Source of the DNA: Candidatus Methylomirabilota bacterium
GTDB lineage: Bacteria > Methylomirabilota > Methylomirabilia > Methylomirabilales > CSP1-5
NCBI GenBank assembly: GCA_019456075.1
Contig: VRUN01000009.1
Coordinates: 1 to 40,590, forward strand
Reading direction: 5' to 3'
DNA: 40,590 nucleotides
How positions within the stretch are numbered: the stretch's first letter is position 1; the number at the start of each line of letters is the position of its first letter. A program made the translations under genes and the position numbers. This document shows positions 6,977 to 15,789 of the stretch, one piece after another. The notes below the pieces were generated by a model. It made no database searches, had not been told where the DNA came from, and saw only the letters and a program-made list of their open reading frames with translations.

Positions 6977-7960
6977 ATGGGCTTTTCTGAAATCTTTGGC
7001 CAGCGACAGGTGATCTCGCTTGTAGGACGGGTGATCGAAACCGGTCGTCTCCCCCATGCGCTCCTTTTCACTGGACCCAAAGGAGTGGGGCGGTCGCTGA
7101 CAGCTGTCACGGTCGCCAAGGCGCTGAACTGCCTGGCGGGGATCAAGGGGGATTGCTGTGACCGATGCCCCGCCTGCCACAAGATCGCCAAAGGAATCCA
7201 CCCCGACGTCCACCTGCTGGCTCCGGAAGGCGCGACCCTGAAGATCGATCAGATCCGCACCCTCACCCAAGAGGCAGCCCTGAGGCCCTACGAGGGACGG
7301 CGCAAGGTGTTCATCCTGGATGAGGCCGAGACGATGACCGAGCAGGCCCAAAACGCCCTCCTCAAGACCCTGGAAGAGCCTCCAGGGGCAACGCTGCTGA
7401 TCCTCATCGCCCCCGAGGCCTCGGCCCTCCTCCCTCCGATCGCTTCGCGCTGCAGCCAGATCCGATTTGCCCCACTGCCCGAGAGTACCATCGCCGCCCG
7501 GCTCCAGGAGCAGGGATGCGATGAGGAAGAGGCCCACCTCCTCGCGAGCCTGGCCGCCGGGAGTCTGGGCCGGGCGCAAGAGCTGCGACAGAGCGCCCTA
7601 CAGGAGATCTGGGATCTGATAGATCAGGCCATAGCCCTTTCCCCCGGGAAGACCCTCCCCGTGCTCGAGCTGACCGAGCGGGTCGTCCGTCGGAAGGAAA
7701 CCCTCTCTCTTTTCCTGGAGGCACTTCTCGCCTGGTGCCGGGACCTCATGGTCTCCAAGGTGACCCGTCACGAGGCGCGCCTGGTCTACCGAAGGCACGG
7801 AGCGGCACTCAAGCGCCAGAGCGAACGTCTCACGCTGGCCCAGCTCCTGGCAATGTATCACACGGTGAAACAGACCCTGGATGGACTCGGCCGCTACGCG
7901 AACCCTCGGCTCAGCCTGGAGATCATGTTCCTCAAGCTCCGGGACCTTCAGACCGCCTGA
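6977..7960 (+). CDS. holB: DNA polymerase III subunit delta-prime
   Basis: This is a clamp-loader subunit of the replicative polymerase. The 327-aa protein begins FSEIFGQRQVISLVGRVI, then has a modified P-loop GPKGVGRS in which Arg replaces the catalytic Lys, as is common in the non-hydrolysing delta-prime subunit. Next is a zinc module with CDRCPACHK, a DEAETMTEQAQNALLKTLEEPP block and the sensor motif ASRCSQI. The C-terminal collar domain (about 210-327) is present. It lies downstream of tmk and upstream of metG. The ribosome binding site before ATG 6977 is weak. Confidence 0.92.
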   Translation: MGFSEIFGQRQVISLVGRVIETGRLPHALLFTGPKGVGRSLTAVTVAKALNCLAGIKGDCCDRCPACHKIAKGIHPDVHLLAPEGATLKIDQIRTLTQEAALRPYEGRRKVFILDEAETMTEQAQNALLKTLEEPPGATLLILIAPEASALLPPIASRCSQIRFAPLPESTIAARLQEQGCDEEEAHLLASLAAGSLGRAQELRQSALQEIWDLIDQAIALSPGKTLPVLELTERVVRRKETLSLFLEALLAWCRDLMVSKVTRHEARLVYRRHGAALKRQSERLTLAQLLAMYHTVKQTLDGLGRYANPRLSLEIMFLKLRDLQTA

Positions 7961-8073
7961 GCGGATTTACCCTTGGTGGGGGCTGCGGGATGGAAGGGTG
8001 TGGGAACGGAAGGTGTCGAGCCAACTCAATGACCGATGACGAACAACGGGAAGGGGGGCCTGGATAGGCAACG

Positions 8074-9975
8074 ATGAGTGATCGGGTATTTTACATCACC
8101 ACCCCGATCTACTACGTTAACGACGTCCCTCACCTCGGCCACGCGTATACCACCATCCTGGCCGACAGCGTTGCCCGCTTCAAGCGATTCACGGGACATC
8201 GGGTCTTCTTTCTGACCGGGACCGACGAGCACGGGGACAAGATCGCCCAGGCCGCGGCCAAGGCCGGCGAGGACGTGCGGGCCTATGCCGATCGGATCAG
8301 CGCCGTCTTCCGTGAGACCTGGGACGCTCTGCAGATTACCTATACGCACTTCGTCCGAACGACCGACCCCTTGCACCAGCGCTTGGTTCAGGATCTCCTT
8401 CAACGGATTTACGACAGTGGCGATATCTACCTCGGCGATTACGGGGGGAAGTACTGCTTTGGCTGTGAGCGCTTCTACACCGAGCGAGAGCTTCAACATG
8501 GAAAATGCCCCGATCATCAGGTCGAGCCCACCTTTATCAAGGAGCGAAACTACTTTTTTCGGATGGGCAAGTACCAGGAGCGGTTGGTCAAGCACCTCGA
8601 AGACCATCCGAACTTCATCCGTCCAGAGCGGTACCGAAACGAGGTCCTGGCCTTTCTCCGGGAGCCGCTAGAGGACCTCTGCATCTCTCGGCCTGTCAGC
8701 CGTCTGAGCTGGGGGATCCCGCTCCCCTTCGATCCGAACTACGTCACCTACGTCTGGTTCGACGCCCTGATTAATTACCTGAGCGGCCTGGGCTATCCGG
8801 ACAGCGAAACATCTCACAGCTTCTGGCCCGAGGCCAACCACCTGATCGCCAAGGACATCGTCAAACCCCACGGCATCTATTGGCCCACCATGCTTTGGGC
8901 GGCCGGAATCCCCCTCTACCGCCATTTGCGCGTGCACGGATACTGGAAAGTAGAATGGGGGAAGATGTCCAAGAGTCTGGGCAATGTGGTTCGCCCCCTC
9001 GATCTCACCCACAAATACGGCCGAGATACGCTGCGCTACTTCCTGCTCAGAGAAATGGTCTTCGGGCTGGATGCCACCTTCAGCGAAGAGGCGATGATCA
9101 ATCGGCTCAATTCCGACTTGGCCAACGACCTGGGCAACTTGGTCAGTCGCGTCTTGACGATGATTGAAAAGTACCTGAAGGGCAGGATCCCGGACCAGGT
9201 GGGCCCGGAAAGCCCCGAGGATCACGAACTGCGCCATCAGGCCGACGCCAGCCGTGCAACCCTCTTGAGAGCGGTGGATGAATTCGCTTTCAACCGCGCT
9301 TTGGAGTCCCTCTGGGGGCTCGTGAATGCAGTCAACAAGTATGTCGACAGCACGAAACCCTGGGAACTGAGCAAGAAGAAACCTCAAGCCCTGGAGCGGG
9401 TCCTCTCCCATGCCTGGGAAGCGCTCCGGATTGTGGGGCTTTTACTGTCTCCCTTTCTGCCAGAGACCGGGCAAGCCATCGCCGATCAACTGGGCATTGA
9501 TGAAAACGTCGAGGAGGCCCGAATCGAGCAGGCCGTATGGGGAAGTCGCCCCACTTCCGGCATGATCCGGAAGGGACCGCCCCTCTTCCCCCGCATGGAG
9601 GGGGGCTTTGCAGCGATCCGCGGCCAAGAGGACGCTGAGCCAGCGAATCCCGAGATAAGCCTCGCGGAGTTTCAGCGTCTCAACCTCCGGGTGGCAGAAA
9701 TCACGCGCGCCGAGTCGCTTGCGGGCTCGAAAAAGCTCCTCAAGCTCACCGTCCGTCTCGGTGACGAAGAACGGACCGTGGTCGCTGGGCTGCAGGGGCA
9801 GTATGCAGCCGAGGGATTGATCGGCAAGAAAGTCGCCCTCGTGACCAATCTCAAGGCGGCAAAGATCAAGGGGATCGAATCGCAGGGGATGGTCCTGGCC
9901 GCCGAAGATGCCGAAGGGCACGTCGTCCTCCTCACGCCAGATAAGGATATTCCTCCCGGCTCGAAGATCCGCTGA
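8074..9975 (+). CDS. metG: Methionyl-tRNA synthetase, long form with C-terminal tRNA-binding domain
   Basis: MetG charges tRNA-Met. The 633-aa protein has a Rossmann fold starting ITTPIYYVNDVPHLGHAYTTI, which contains the HIGH-like HLGH. It has a zinc-binding insert near residue 130 (CFGCERFYTE...KCPDH), the KMSKS loop at 297-301, an anticodon-binding helical domain (about 380-510) and a C-terminal EMAP-II/Trbp111-type OB domain (about 530-633) that starts EFQRLNLRVAEITRAE and ends in LLTPDKDIPPGSKIR. The 113-bp gap after holB holds no recognisable gene. A leading GGATAGGCAACG precedes the ATG. Confidence 0.95.
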   Translation: MSDRVFYITTPIYYVNDVPHLGHAYTTILADSVARFKRFTGHRVFFLTGTDEHGDKIAQAAAKAGEDVRAYADRISAVFRETWDALQITYTHFVRTTDPLHQRLVQDLLQRIYDSGDIYLGDYGGKYCFGCERFYTERELQHGKCPDHQVEPTFIKERNYFFRMGKYQERLVKHLEDHPNFIRPERYRNEVLAFLREPLEDLCISRPVSRLSWGIPLPFDPNYVTYVWFDALINYLSGLGYPDSETSHSFWPEANHLIAKDIVKPHGIYWPTMLWAAGIPLYRHLRVHGYWKVEWGKMSKSLGNVVRPLDLTHKYGRDTLRYFLLREMVFGLDATFSEEAMINRLNSDLANDLGNLVSRVLTMIEKYLKGRIPDQVGPESPEDHELRHQADASRATLLRAVDEFAFNRALESLWGLVNAVNKYVDSTKPWELSKKKPQALERVLSHAWEALRIVGLLLSPFLPETGQAIADQLGIDENVEEARIEQAVWGSRPTSGMIRKGPPLFPRMEGGFAAIRGQEDAEPANPEISLAEFQRLNLRVAEITRAESLAGSKKLLKLTVRLGDEERTVVAGLQGQYAAEGLIGKKVALVTNLKAAKIKGIESQGMVLAAEDAEGHVVLLTPDKDIPPGSKIR

Positions 9976-10155
9976 AACCAATCACCACCTGGTGCTTCAC
10001 CTTACCCTCCGAGAGGAAATGGTCACCCTTTTTCCCTGAGCCGGTGCCTTTCCGGGGCAAATTGCGAAAGTGTCGAGCAGCGCCTCGTACCGAATGCTTA
10101 AAACGTGTGCGGAGCGTTGGGAAGGATACAGGACCGCCCGAATGCGAAAGCCCGT

Positions 10156-10302
10156 TCAGGTCCGAGCGGCGGGGCGTTCGGCGTGTTGAAGTGTTTCGCG
10201 ACAGGAGGGACAGGCCTCGCGGAGATCCCAATGGCCACTGAAGGTGGAATCAACCCATTGGATCGGCAGAACCCAGTTTTTACATACGTCGCAGTAAACC
10301 AT
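10156..10302 (-). CDS. Small zinc-ribbon protein (48 aa), hypothetical
   Basis: Reading the minus strand from ATG at 10302 to TGA at 10156 gives 48 residues with two Cys pairs, YCDVCKNWVLP near the start and ACPSCRETLQ at about residues 33-42, separated by an aromatic stretch (Trp17, Trp25). This is the spacing of a rubredoxin-like or zinc-ribbon knuckle. GGGAGG lies 9 bp upstream of the ATG. No family name is recognised. The paired CxxC motifs and a correctly placed ribosome binding site argue for a real gene. The C-terminal part is unremarkable, and a frameshifted longer ancestor cannot be ruled out. Confidence 0.5.
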   Translation of the reverse strand: MVYCDVCKNWVLPIQWVDSTFSGHWDLREACPSCRETLQHAERPAART

Positions 10303-10651
10303 TGATGCGAGCCTCCCATTCCGCCGCTACTGTAGCAACGAACGTGCCAAAGGGAAGGTTCCCTTGCGGGGGAAGTCTGTGGCGTGATAACGTCCCTCCC
10401 AAGGATGCAATACGGGACAGCACATTCGGCCCCTCGCTCCGGGCCTCTCCGCAAGAGCCCGGAACCCTTCGGGCCCGCGGCGACCCTGGTCGGTCCGAAA
10501 GCCTTCGGACTCCCGGCATGTCGCTCGGCGCCTCCAGGTGCTGTCTCCTTCCGCCGGGGAAGACCCACTCGCCGAATCCTCCCCGGTCCGACGGCCATCG
10601 GGAGGAGCGGAGCGAGGGGCGTGCACCTCTTCACGGCTGGGGTTTCGTACC
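10303..10651. other. Intergenic stretch (349 bp) before the FetA-like gene
   Basis: Apart from repeat copy A and the inverted 12-mers CCCCTCGCTCCG (10430-10441) and CGGAGCGAGGGG (10608-10619), I see no coding region that stands up. The open frames here are GC-driven and have no recognisable protein features. Confidence 0.5.
10418..10543 (-). repeat. Dispersed intergenic repeat, copy A
   Basis: On the minus strand this stretch matches 22119-22230 on the plus strand. The best-conserved core is 10476-10543 against 22119-22187, nearly base for base over about 68 bp. A second conserved block, GGAGCGAGG followed by GCCGAA, lies after a length difference. The core holds the near-palindrome GTCCGAAAGCCTTCGGAC (10493-10510). 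Copy A adds another hairpin, GCCCGGAACCCTTCGGGC. The two copies lie in opposite orientations in two unrelated intergenic regions. Confidence 0.75.
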
Positions 10652-11377
10652 ATGGAAATGACGACCGGGGCTGAGGCTGAGTTAATCCTCGTATGTCGCA
10701 AGGTCTCAGGCGGATATTCGGTGGATGCGCAGCCCCACCGAGAGGTTCTCAAGTCGATCTCCTTTCAGGTGCACGCCGGGGAGTGCCTCAGTATCGCCGG
10801 CCCCTCCGGCTCGGGCAAATCGGCGCTCCTCCGGTTGCTCAACCGGTTCGATGATCCCGCCCAGGGCGAGATCTGCTTCCGGGGAAAACCCTTGCAACGC
10901 TTCGACCCGCTGGAAATCCGGAGGCGCATTGCTCTGGTCCTTCAGAATCCAGTGATGTTTCACGGGACGGTCCGGGAGAATCTCCTCCGGCGCCCGGGGA
11001 GGCAGGACCTTTCGGAGCCCCCCCTCGTCCAGGCGCTGGAGGAGGTCGGCTTGGACCGGTCCTTTTTGGATCGCATCGCCACAGAGCTTTCGGGTGGAGA
11101 GAAGCAACGGATCTCCATTGCACGATCGCTCCTCGGGGGGCCTGAGATCCTCCTGCTGGACGAGCCCACGTCGGCCCTCGATCCGCGGAGCCTCCGCCTC
11201 GTGGCCGACCTGATCACCCAGCTCAACCGGGTCCGGGGCCTGACCCTGATTGTGGTCACCCACCAAGTAGACTTGATTCACCGCCTAGGGGGGCGGGTTC
11301 TGGTTCTCGACAGGGGCCAGGTCGTCCGGGAAGTCCGGGCAGAACAGGCGGGCAGCCTGTTGGAGGAGCATGAATGA
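10652..11377 (+). CDS. fetA: ABC transporter ATPase, FetA/YbbL family
   Basis: This 241-aa protein is the nucleotide-binding half of a FetAB-type exporter, linked to iron homeostasis and oxidative stress in E. coli (also called YbbLM; related to plant STAR1/2). It has Walker A GPSGSGKS (50-57), Q-loop VLQNPVMF, signature LSGGEKQRISIARSL, Walker B ILLLDEPTSALDP and H-loop VVTHQVD. The ATG at 10652 is chosen because the ABC fold starts soon after it; the open frame extends upstream into repeat-containing DNA without similarity. Its stop overlaps the fetB start by 4 bp (ATGA), showing translational coupling. Confidence 0.85.
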   Translation: MEMTTGAEAELILVCRKVSGGYSVDAQPHREVLKSISFQVHAGECLSIAGPSGSGKSALLRLLNRFDDPAQGEICFRGKPLQRFDPLEIRRRIALVLQNPVMFHGTVRENLLRRPGRQDLSEPPLVQALEEVGLDRSFLDRIATELSGGEKQRISIARSLLGGPEILLLDEPTSALDPRSLRLVADLITQLNRVRGLTLIVVTHQVDLIHRLGGRVLVLDRGQVVREVRAEQAGSLLEEHE

Positions 11378-12162
11378 AGCCGATCATCGATGTGGAAACC
11401 CTTCATCTCGTTCTTGCCCTGCTCCTCGTCTTGGCGGTCCTCGCCATCTCCTACCGAGAACGACTTGGTCTCGAGCGGGATCTCATTATCGCGACCGCCC
11501 GAACGTTCCTCCAGCTCTTTGTCGTGGGGTACTTCCTTGTCTACCTCTTTGCCTGGGACCGTTGGGAGCTGGTTCTCCTCACCCTCACCCTGATGCTTGC
11601 TGCCGCCTCTTGGATTGCGGTGGGGAGACTGAAGCGGCCGGTGCCGGGGGCCCGTTGGATGGCCGTCGTATCCTTGGCCGTGGGAAGCGCCATCACGCTC
11701 ACCTTCGTGACCTACGTTGTGATCGGGGTCGAGCCCTGGTATGACCCCCGCTATGTCATTCCCATCGGCGGGATGATTCTCGGGAATGCCATGACCGGTG
11801 CGGCGCTGGCAGGAGAACGATTCCAGAGTGAGCTGCGTAGCCGTGTGGAGGAGGTAGAGACTCTCCTCGCCTTGGGATTCTCGGGGTTGGAGGCCGTCCA
11901 AGATCTCTACCGCTCTGCCATCCGAGCGGCCATGATTCCGACGATTAACGCCATGCTCGCGGTGGGGATTGTGCAGCTTCCCGGTATGATGACCGGGCAG
12001 ATCCTCTCGGGCACCTCCCCCTTGATCGCCGTAAAGTATCAAGTGGTGGTCATGCTCATGATCACCTGCGCCGTGGCGTTGAGTTCTATCCTCTTTCTCC
12101 GCCTCGCGGTCAGGCAGTACCTCACCCCGGCCCACCAGCTCAGACGGCAACTCATCCTCTGA
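11374..12162 (+). CDS. fetB: ABC transporter permease, FetB/YbbM (UPF0014) family
   Basis: This 262-aa integral membrane protein partners the FetA-like ATPase. It has about seven hydrophobic segments, starting with LHLVLALLLVLAVLAISY. Family hallmarks are ATARTFLQLFVVGYFL near residue 45, IPIGGMILGNAMTGAAL near 125-141, and LPGMMTGQILSGTSPLIAVKYQ near 200. The cargo is proposed to be iron in E. coli and is not settled for this family. The start overlaps fetA by 4 bp, so a two-gene operon is clear. Confidence 0.88.
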   Translation: MKPIIDVETLHLVLALLLVLAVLAISYRERLGLERDLIIATARTFLQLFVVGYFLVYLFAWDRWELVLLTLTLMLAAASWIAVGRLKRPVPGARWMAVVSLAVGSAITLTFVTYVVIGVEPWYDPRYVIPIGGMILGNAMTGAALAGERFQSELRSRVEEVETLLALGFSGLEAVQDLYRSAIRAAMIPTINAMLAVGIVQLPGMMTGQILSGTSPLIAVKYQVVVMLMITCAVALSSILFLRLAVRQYLTPAHQLRRQLIL

Positions 12163-12279
12163 GTTCCCAACATTGCTCCCGTGAGCAACACAATCGTCGG
12201 TGCGCCTGGGCAGCACCGCCTCCGATGTTGATCTTCGGCAGCGCTTTCGGTACCATGACGCGATCCCCCGGAGGTCTCG

Positions 12280-13023
12280 ATGCGCTATCGCACCGTCATC
12301 TTTGATCTCTTTGATACGCTCGCGGATTTCGTGCGAGATCGCCTCCCCACCATTTACGTCGACGGGAAAGCCATCCCCTCAACGACCGCTGTCGTCTATC
12401 CCCTGTTCGTAGAACGATACAACCATATATCGCTCGAGACCTTTTACCAGGCCTTCCGGGATAGCTTTGACGAAGCAGCCCGTCTTCGAGAAATTGAGGA
12501 GCGCGAGGTATCAGCTCGCGAGCGATTTACCCTCTTCTTCCACAAACTCCAAATCCCGGTCACCTCAGACATCGAGCCCTTCCTCTCGAGTCTCCTGGAC
12601 GCGCACATGGCTTGTATTGCTGAAGCCGTCCACGCCCCGCCGGAGCACGTCGAGCTGCTCGAGTGGCTGAGGCCCAGGTATCAGCTGGCCCTCATCTCCA
12701 ATTTCGATCACGGTCCTACCGCCCGCCAAATCCTGGACCGGACCGGGATGACCTCTTTCTTCGATCTGATCCTGATCTCCGATGAGTTGGGGCAGCGGAA
12801 GCCCCATGCGGCCATCTTCGAGACAGCGTGTCAAGCCCTCAGAATTCGTCCGCACGAGGCGATCTTCATTGGGGATAGCCCTGGCATTGACGTCGCGGGG
12901 GCAAAAGCGGTGGGCATGGCCGTCATTTGGCTGAACCGCCGGGGAGAGGCCCTTGACGAATCCATCCCCCCGCCGGATCATACCGTGACACGCTTGCAAG
13001 AGATCAGGACCATCTTGGGCTGA
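12280..13023 (+). CDS. HAD superfamily hydrolase
   Basis: This 247-aa cytoplasmic protein has motif I IFDLFDTL with nucleophile Asp9, motif II ALISNF, motif III Lys in GQRKPHAAIF and motif IV FIGDSPGIDVAGAKAVGM. The helical cap lies between motifs I and II (residues 15-100). The residue two after the nucleophile is Phe rather than the Asp typical of phosphatases, as in haloacid dehalogenase-like members, so phosphatase activity should not be assumed. GGAGG sits 7 bp before the ATG. A bidirectional terminator follows. Confidence 0.82.
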   Translation: MRYRTVIFDLFDTLADFVRDRLPTIYVDGKAIPSTTAVVYPLFVERYNHISLETFYQAFRDSFDEAARLREIEEREVSARERFTLFFHKLQIPVTSDIEPFLSSLLDAHMACIAEAVHAPPEHVELLEWLRPRYQLALISNFDHGPTARQILDRTGMTSFFDLILISDELGQRKPHAAIFETACQALRIRPHEAIFIGDSPGIDVAGAKAVGMAVIWLNRRGEALDESIPPPDHTVTRLQEIRTILG

Positions 13024-13069
13024 AGGGCAGTGGAGTCTCGCTGAGACACGCTGAAAACCGACCGGAAGA

Positions 13070-13113
13070 AAAAAGACCACACCTCCCAACTCACGGTGTG
13101 GTCTTCTTTTTCT
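13070..13113. terminator. Bidirectional intrinsic terminator
   Basis: AGACCACACC (13074-13083) and GGTGTGGTCT (13095-13104) form a 10-bp stem with an 11-nt loop. An A-run precedes it and TCTTTTT follows, so it can serve both the HAD gene (+) and the citrate synthase gene (-). Confidence 0.88.
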
Positions 13114-13119
13114 GGAAGT

Positions 13120-14409
13120 CTATTTGCGCTTTTCTATCGGGACGTAGTCGCGCTCTGCGGAACCGATATAGAGCTGCCGGGGGCGGCAAATCTTTTGTTC
13201 GGAATCGGTCAGCATCTCCTGCCATTGGGCAAGCCACCCGGGGGTCCGGCCGATGGCGAACAGGACCGGGTAGATATCAACCGGAAACTGCATCGCCTGA
13301 TAGATAATCCCCGAATAGAAATCGACGTTCGGGTACAGGCGTCGGTTCACGAAGAAGTCATCCTCCAAAGCGATCCGCTCCAGCTCCAAGGCGATGTCCA
13401 ACAGGGGGTTGCGCCCCGTTACTGTGAAGACCTGCTCAGCCGTCTGCCGGATGACCTTGGCCCGGGGGTCGTAGCTCTTGTACACCCGGTGGCCAAAGCC
13501 CATGAGGAGCGCCTCGCGTGCCTTGACCTTCTTGAGGAACTCCCCGACCTTGTCCTTCGAGCCGATTTCGCGGAGCATGCGGAGCACCGCCTCATTTGCC
13601 CCCCCATGCAGCGGGCCATAGAGCGCCGCGGTGGCCGCAGCCACCGCGGAGTAAGGATCGACGTGCGAGCTGCCGACGCTGCGCATGGCGTTGGCGCTAC
13701 AGTTCTGTTCGTGGTCCACGTGTAGAATGAAGAGCACGTCCAGGGCTTTCTCCAACACCGGATCCGGCTTGTACTTTAACTCCGTGGCCTTGAACAGCAT
13801 GTTGAGGAAGTTCCCGCCATAGGAGAGATCGTTGTCCGGATACGCATACTGCATCCCCAGACTGTGCCGATAGGCGAAGGCCGCCAGGGTCGGCATCTTG
13901 GCGATCAGGCGGTAGATCTGCCGCTGGCGATTGGCCGGGTCCAGGATATTCTTGGCGTCCGGGTAGAAGGTGGAGAGTGCCCCCACCGTCCCCGCCAGGA
14001 TTCCCATGGGGTGGGCGTCATAGTGAAAGCCGTCCATGAACTTCTTGATATTCTCGTGAATCATGGTGTGGTGGGTGATGTGGTAGATCCAGTCCTCCAG
14101 TTGTGGCCGCGTGGGCAGCTCCCCATGAAGGATCAGATAGGCGGTCTCGAGGAACGTGCTTCGCTCGGCCAACTGCTCGATGGGGTAGCCCCGGTACCGC
14201 AGGATCCCCTTGTCCCCGTCGATAAAGGTGATTGTGCTCTTGCAGGAGGCCGTATTCATGAAGGCGGGATCGTAGCTTAGCAGCCCGAAGTCGTCGTCGG
14301 ACACCCGGATCTGACGAAGATCGATCGCCCGAATGGCTCCGTGCTCAACCGGGACCTCGTAGGTCTTGCCGGTGCGGTTGTCCGTAATGGTCAACGTTTC
14401 CTTCCCCAT
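13120..14409 (-). CDS. gltA: Citrate synthase
   Basis: This enzyme condenses oxaloacetate and acetyl-CoA to citrate at the entry to the TCA cycle. The 429-aa protein is of the long, hexameric Gram-negative type (an N-terminal beta domain followed by FIDGDKGILRYRGYPIEQLAE). Catalytic residues are visible: His268 in GPLHGGANE, His307 in GFGHRVYK and Asp363 in PNVDFYSG. I chose the ATG at 14409 because AAAGGAG lies 7 bp upstream and family similarity begins there; the open frame extends further without similarity. KDPG aldolase lies upstream in the same direction, 129 bp away. Confidence 0.95.
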   Translation of the reverse strand: MGKETLTITDNRTGKTYEVPVEHGAIRAIDLRQIRVSDDDFGLLSYDPAFMNTASCKSTITFIDGDKGILRYRGYPIEQLAERSTFLETAYLILHGELPTRPQLEDWIYHITHHTMIHENIKKFMDGFHYDAHPMGILAGTVGALSTFYPDAKNILDPANRQRQIYRLIAKMPTLAAFAYRHSLGMQYAYPDNDLSYGGNFLNMLFKATELKYKPDPVLEKALDVLFILHVDHEQNCSANAMRSVGSSHVDPYSAVAAATAALYGPLHGGANEAVLRMLREIGSKDKVGEFLKKVKAREALLMGFGHRVYKSYDPRAKVIRQTAEQVFTVTGRNPLLDIALELERIALEDDFFVNRRLYPNVDFYSGIIYQAMQFPVDIYPVLFAIGRTPGWLAQWQEMLTDSEQKICRPRQLYIGSAERDYVPIEKRK

Positions 14410-14490
14410 CTCCGCACTCCTTTCACCCAGTTCGCCAGTGCAATCCGGTCCTTCCGTTGAGCCCTCCGAGCCCCCCGATCCAACATCATA

Positions 14491-14519
14491 AGTATGGCAC
14501 AACCGCGGCAGAACGCCAA
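14491..14519 (-). promoter_or_regulatory. Possible promoter of citrate synthase
   Basis: On the minus strand TTGGCG (14519-14514) is followed after 17 bp by CATACT (14496-14491), with an overlapping TATGAT at 14490-14485 as an alternative -10. It lies in the gap between KDPG aldolase and citrate synthase. Confidence 0.35.
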
Positions 14520-14538
14520 CCGGAGAAACCGCCTCCCC

Positions 14539-15201
14539 TCACACTTTTTCTCTTCGCTTCTCGACCAGGAGGACAAAATCCCTGGCCCGGGCCGTGATAG
14601 CGGCGTACACTCCCTGAGCCACGAGTCGCGGAACGACCAGGCTGTCCCCGAGGGCAATCACCTGGATCGGCAGCCCCAGATAATCCGGCAAATTCTCCAG
14701 GGTCACCCCCCCCCCAACCATCATGGGAACTGGAGGTAAAACCCCGAAGACTGCTCGGAGAAACTGGGAGCCTCCGAGAGCCTTCAGGGGGAAGATTTTC
14801 ACCATGTCTGCCCCACCCCGGTGGGCGGCCAAGATCTCGGTGGGGGTCAGGGCGCCGATAACACTCACGGCCCCCGCCTCCTGGCAAAGCGGGACCAGAC
14901 TCACATCGCCCACAGGGCAGACCAGGAATCGGGCCTCGGCTAGAAGGGCCACCTCGGCGTGCTCCCTATCCAGGACAGTCCCGGCGCCGACGGTGAGGCC
15001 GGCTCGGCCAGCCAAAGTCTTGATGACCTGCGCCGCCTCCGGCACGGTGAAAGCGATCTCGAGGCTGGTGATGCCTCCCGCTGCCAACGCCTCCGCGCTC
15101 GCCAGGGCTTGCTCGGGGGTCTTAGTCCGGATGACTGCCATCAGCTTCCGGTGAATCATCCCCTTGAGGAGCGTCTTTTGCCTTGGTTCCTCTCTCTTCA
15201 C
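14539..15201 (-). CDS. eda: 2-dehydro-3-deoxy-phosphogluconate (KDPG) aldolase
   Basis: This class I aldolase cleaves KDPG to pyruvate and glyceraldehyde 3-phosphate (Entner-Doudoroff pathway); paralogues act on KDPGal or on 4-hydroxy-2-oxoglutarate. The 220-aa product has Glu48 in TSLEIAFT, the phosphate-binding VGAGTV and the Schiff-base Lys135 in MVKIFPLK. A second glycine-rich phosphate loop is MMVGGGVT. The GTG at 15201 is preferred because it has GGAG 8 bp upstream and includes the first helix of the family; the ATG at 15159 is a shorter option. No other Entner-Doudoroff gene is in the window, so the true substrate is uncertain. Confidence 0.85.
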   Translation of the reverse strand: MKREEPRQKTLLKGMIHRKLMAVIRTKTPEQALASAEALAAGGITSLEIAFTVPEAAQVIKTLAGRAGLTVGAGTVLDREHAEVALLAEARFLVCPVGDVSLVPLCQEAGAVSVIGALTPTEILAAHRGGADMVKIFPLKALGGSQFLRAVFGVLPPVPMMVGGGVTLENLPDYLGLPIQVIALGDSLVVPRLVAQGVYAAITARARDFVLLVEKRREKV

Positions 15202-15495
15202 CCTCTCTGCTCCGAGTCCCCCACCCGCTCGACCCCGAGCCCCTCGGGCGGCGTAGAACCCCGTAGAGTCCAACGCGATCATCGGGGGATAAGTTCCTGT
15301 GCCGTCGCCGAGTTCCCGCCAACGAGGCAAGCCCCAGGAGGCTCACGCGCCGGTCGAGTGTATCCCCTCAGGCAGGAATTGCAAACCCTTCTCTGCCGGT
15401 CCCCGTTCGGGAGCCAGGGAATATCGAAGACCTAACCCGTCACGCGAGAATGTGCTATGATCATAGACATCCACTTCTGGACGGGAGGGGTCATG

Positions 15496-15789
15496 ATGTC
15501 GCAAAAGGTCTACGGGGTCAATTTCCTGGTTCAGGTCGTCTCTGAGCCGCCGGCAGGTTTGACCATCCACTGCCCTCGGGGCTCCCCGATCCGGTACGGC
15601 CGCGTGGTCGTTACGGGGGATGGTTTCGACGCCGGGGCCAATGCTTTCCGCGAGATGCCCCACGTGGGGGCCCTGGTGGCCTTCGAGGAGAGCCCCGAGG
15701 GGGTGGAGGGGCATTATTTCTACCAGAGGAATGAAGAATACCGGGTACTCCATCTGGACACGGTGATCATCGCCTTTCCGCAGGAATGA
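15496..15789 (+). CDS. Small protein with GroES-like fold features (97 aa)
   Basis: Starting at the ATG at 15496 (GGGAGGGG is 5 bp upstream; an ATG also sits at 15493) the product is 97 aa, the same length as GroES. The middle and end follow the GroES pattern: a glycine turn with RYGRVVVTGDG, a VGALVAF strand, then EEYRVLHLDTVIIAF, which parallels the closing EEYLIL...DILAVI block of GroES. The mobile-loop region is replaced by a PRGSP stretch. I recognise no named family, and the fold assignment is an inference from pattern rather than a database match. It stands alone, with no groEL nearby. Confidence 0.65.
   Translation: MSQKVYGVNFLVQVVSEPPAGLTIHCPRGSPIRYGRVVVTGDGFDAGANAFREMPHVGALVAFEESPEGVEGHYFYQRNEEYRVLHLDTVIIAFPQE

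Noticed and set aside
7961-8073. A PSP1/RicT gene between holB and metG, common in other genomes
   Set aside because: Only 113 bp are present and no coding remnant could be recognised.
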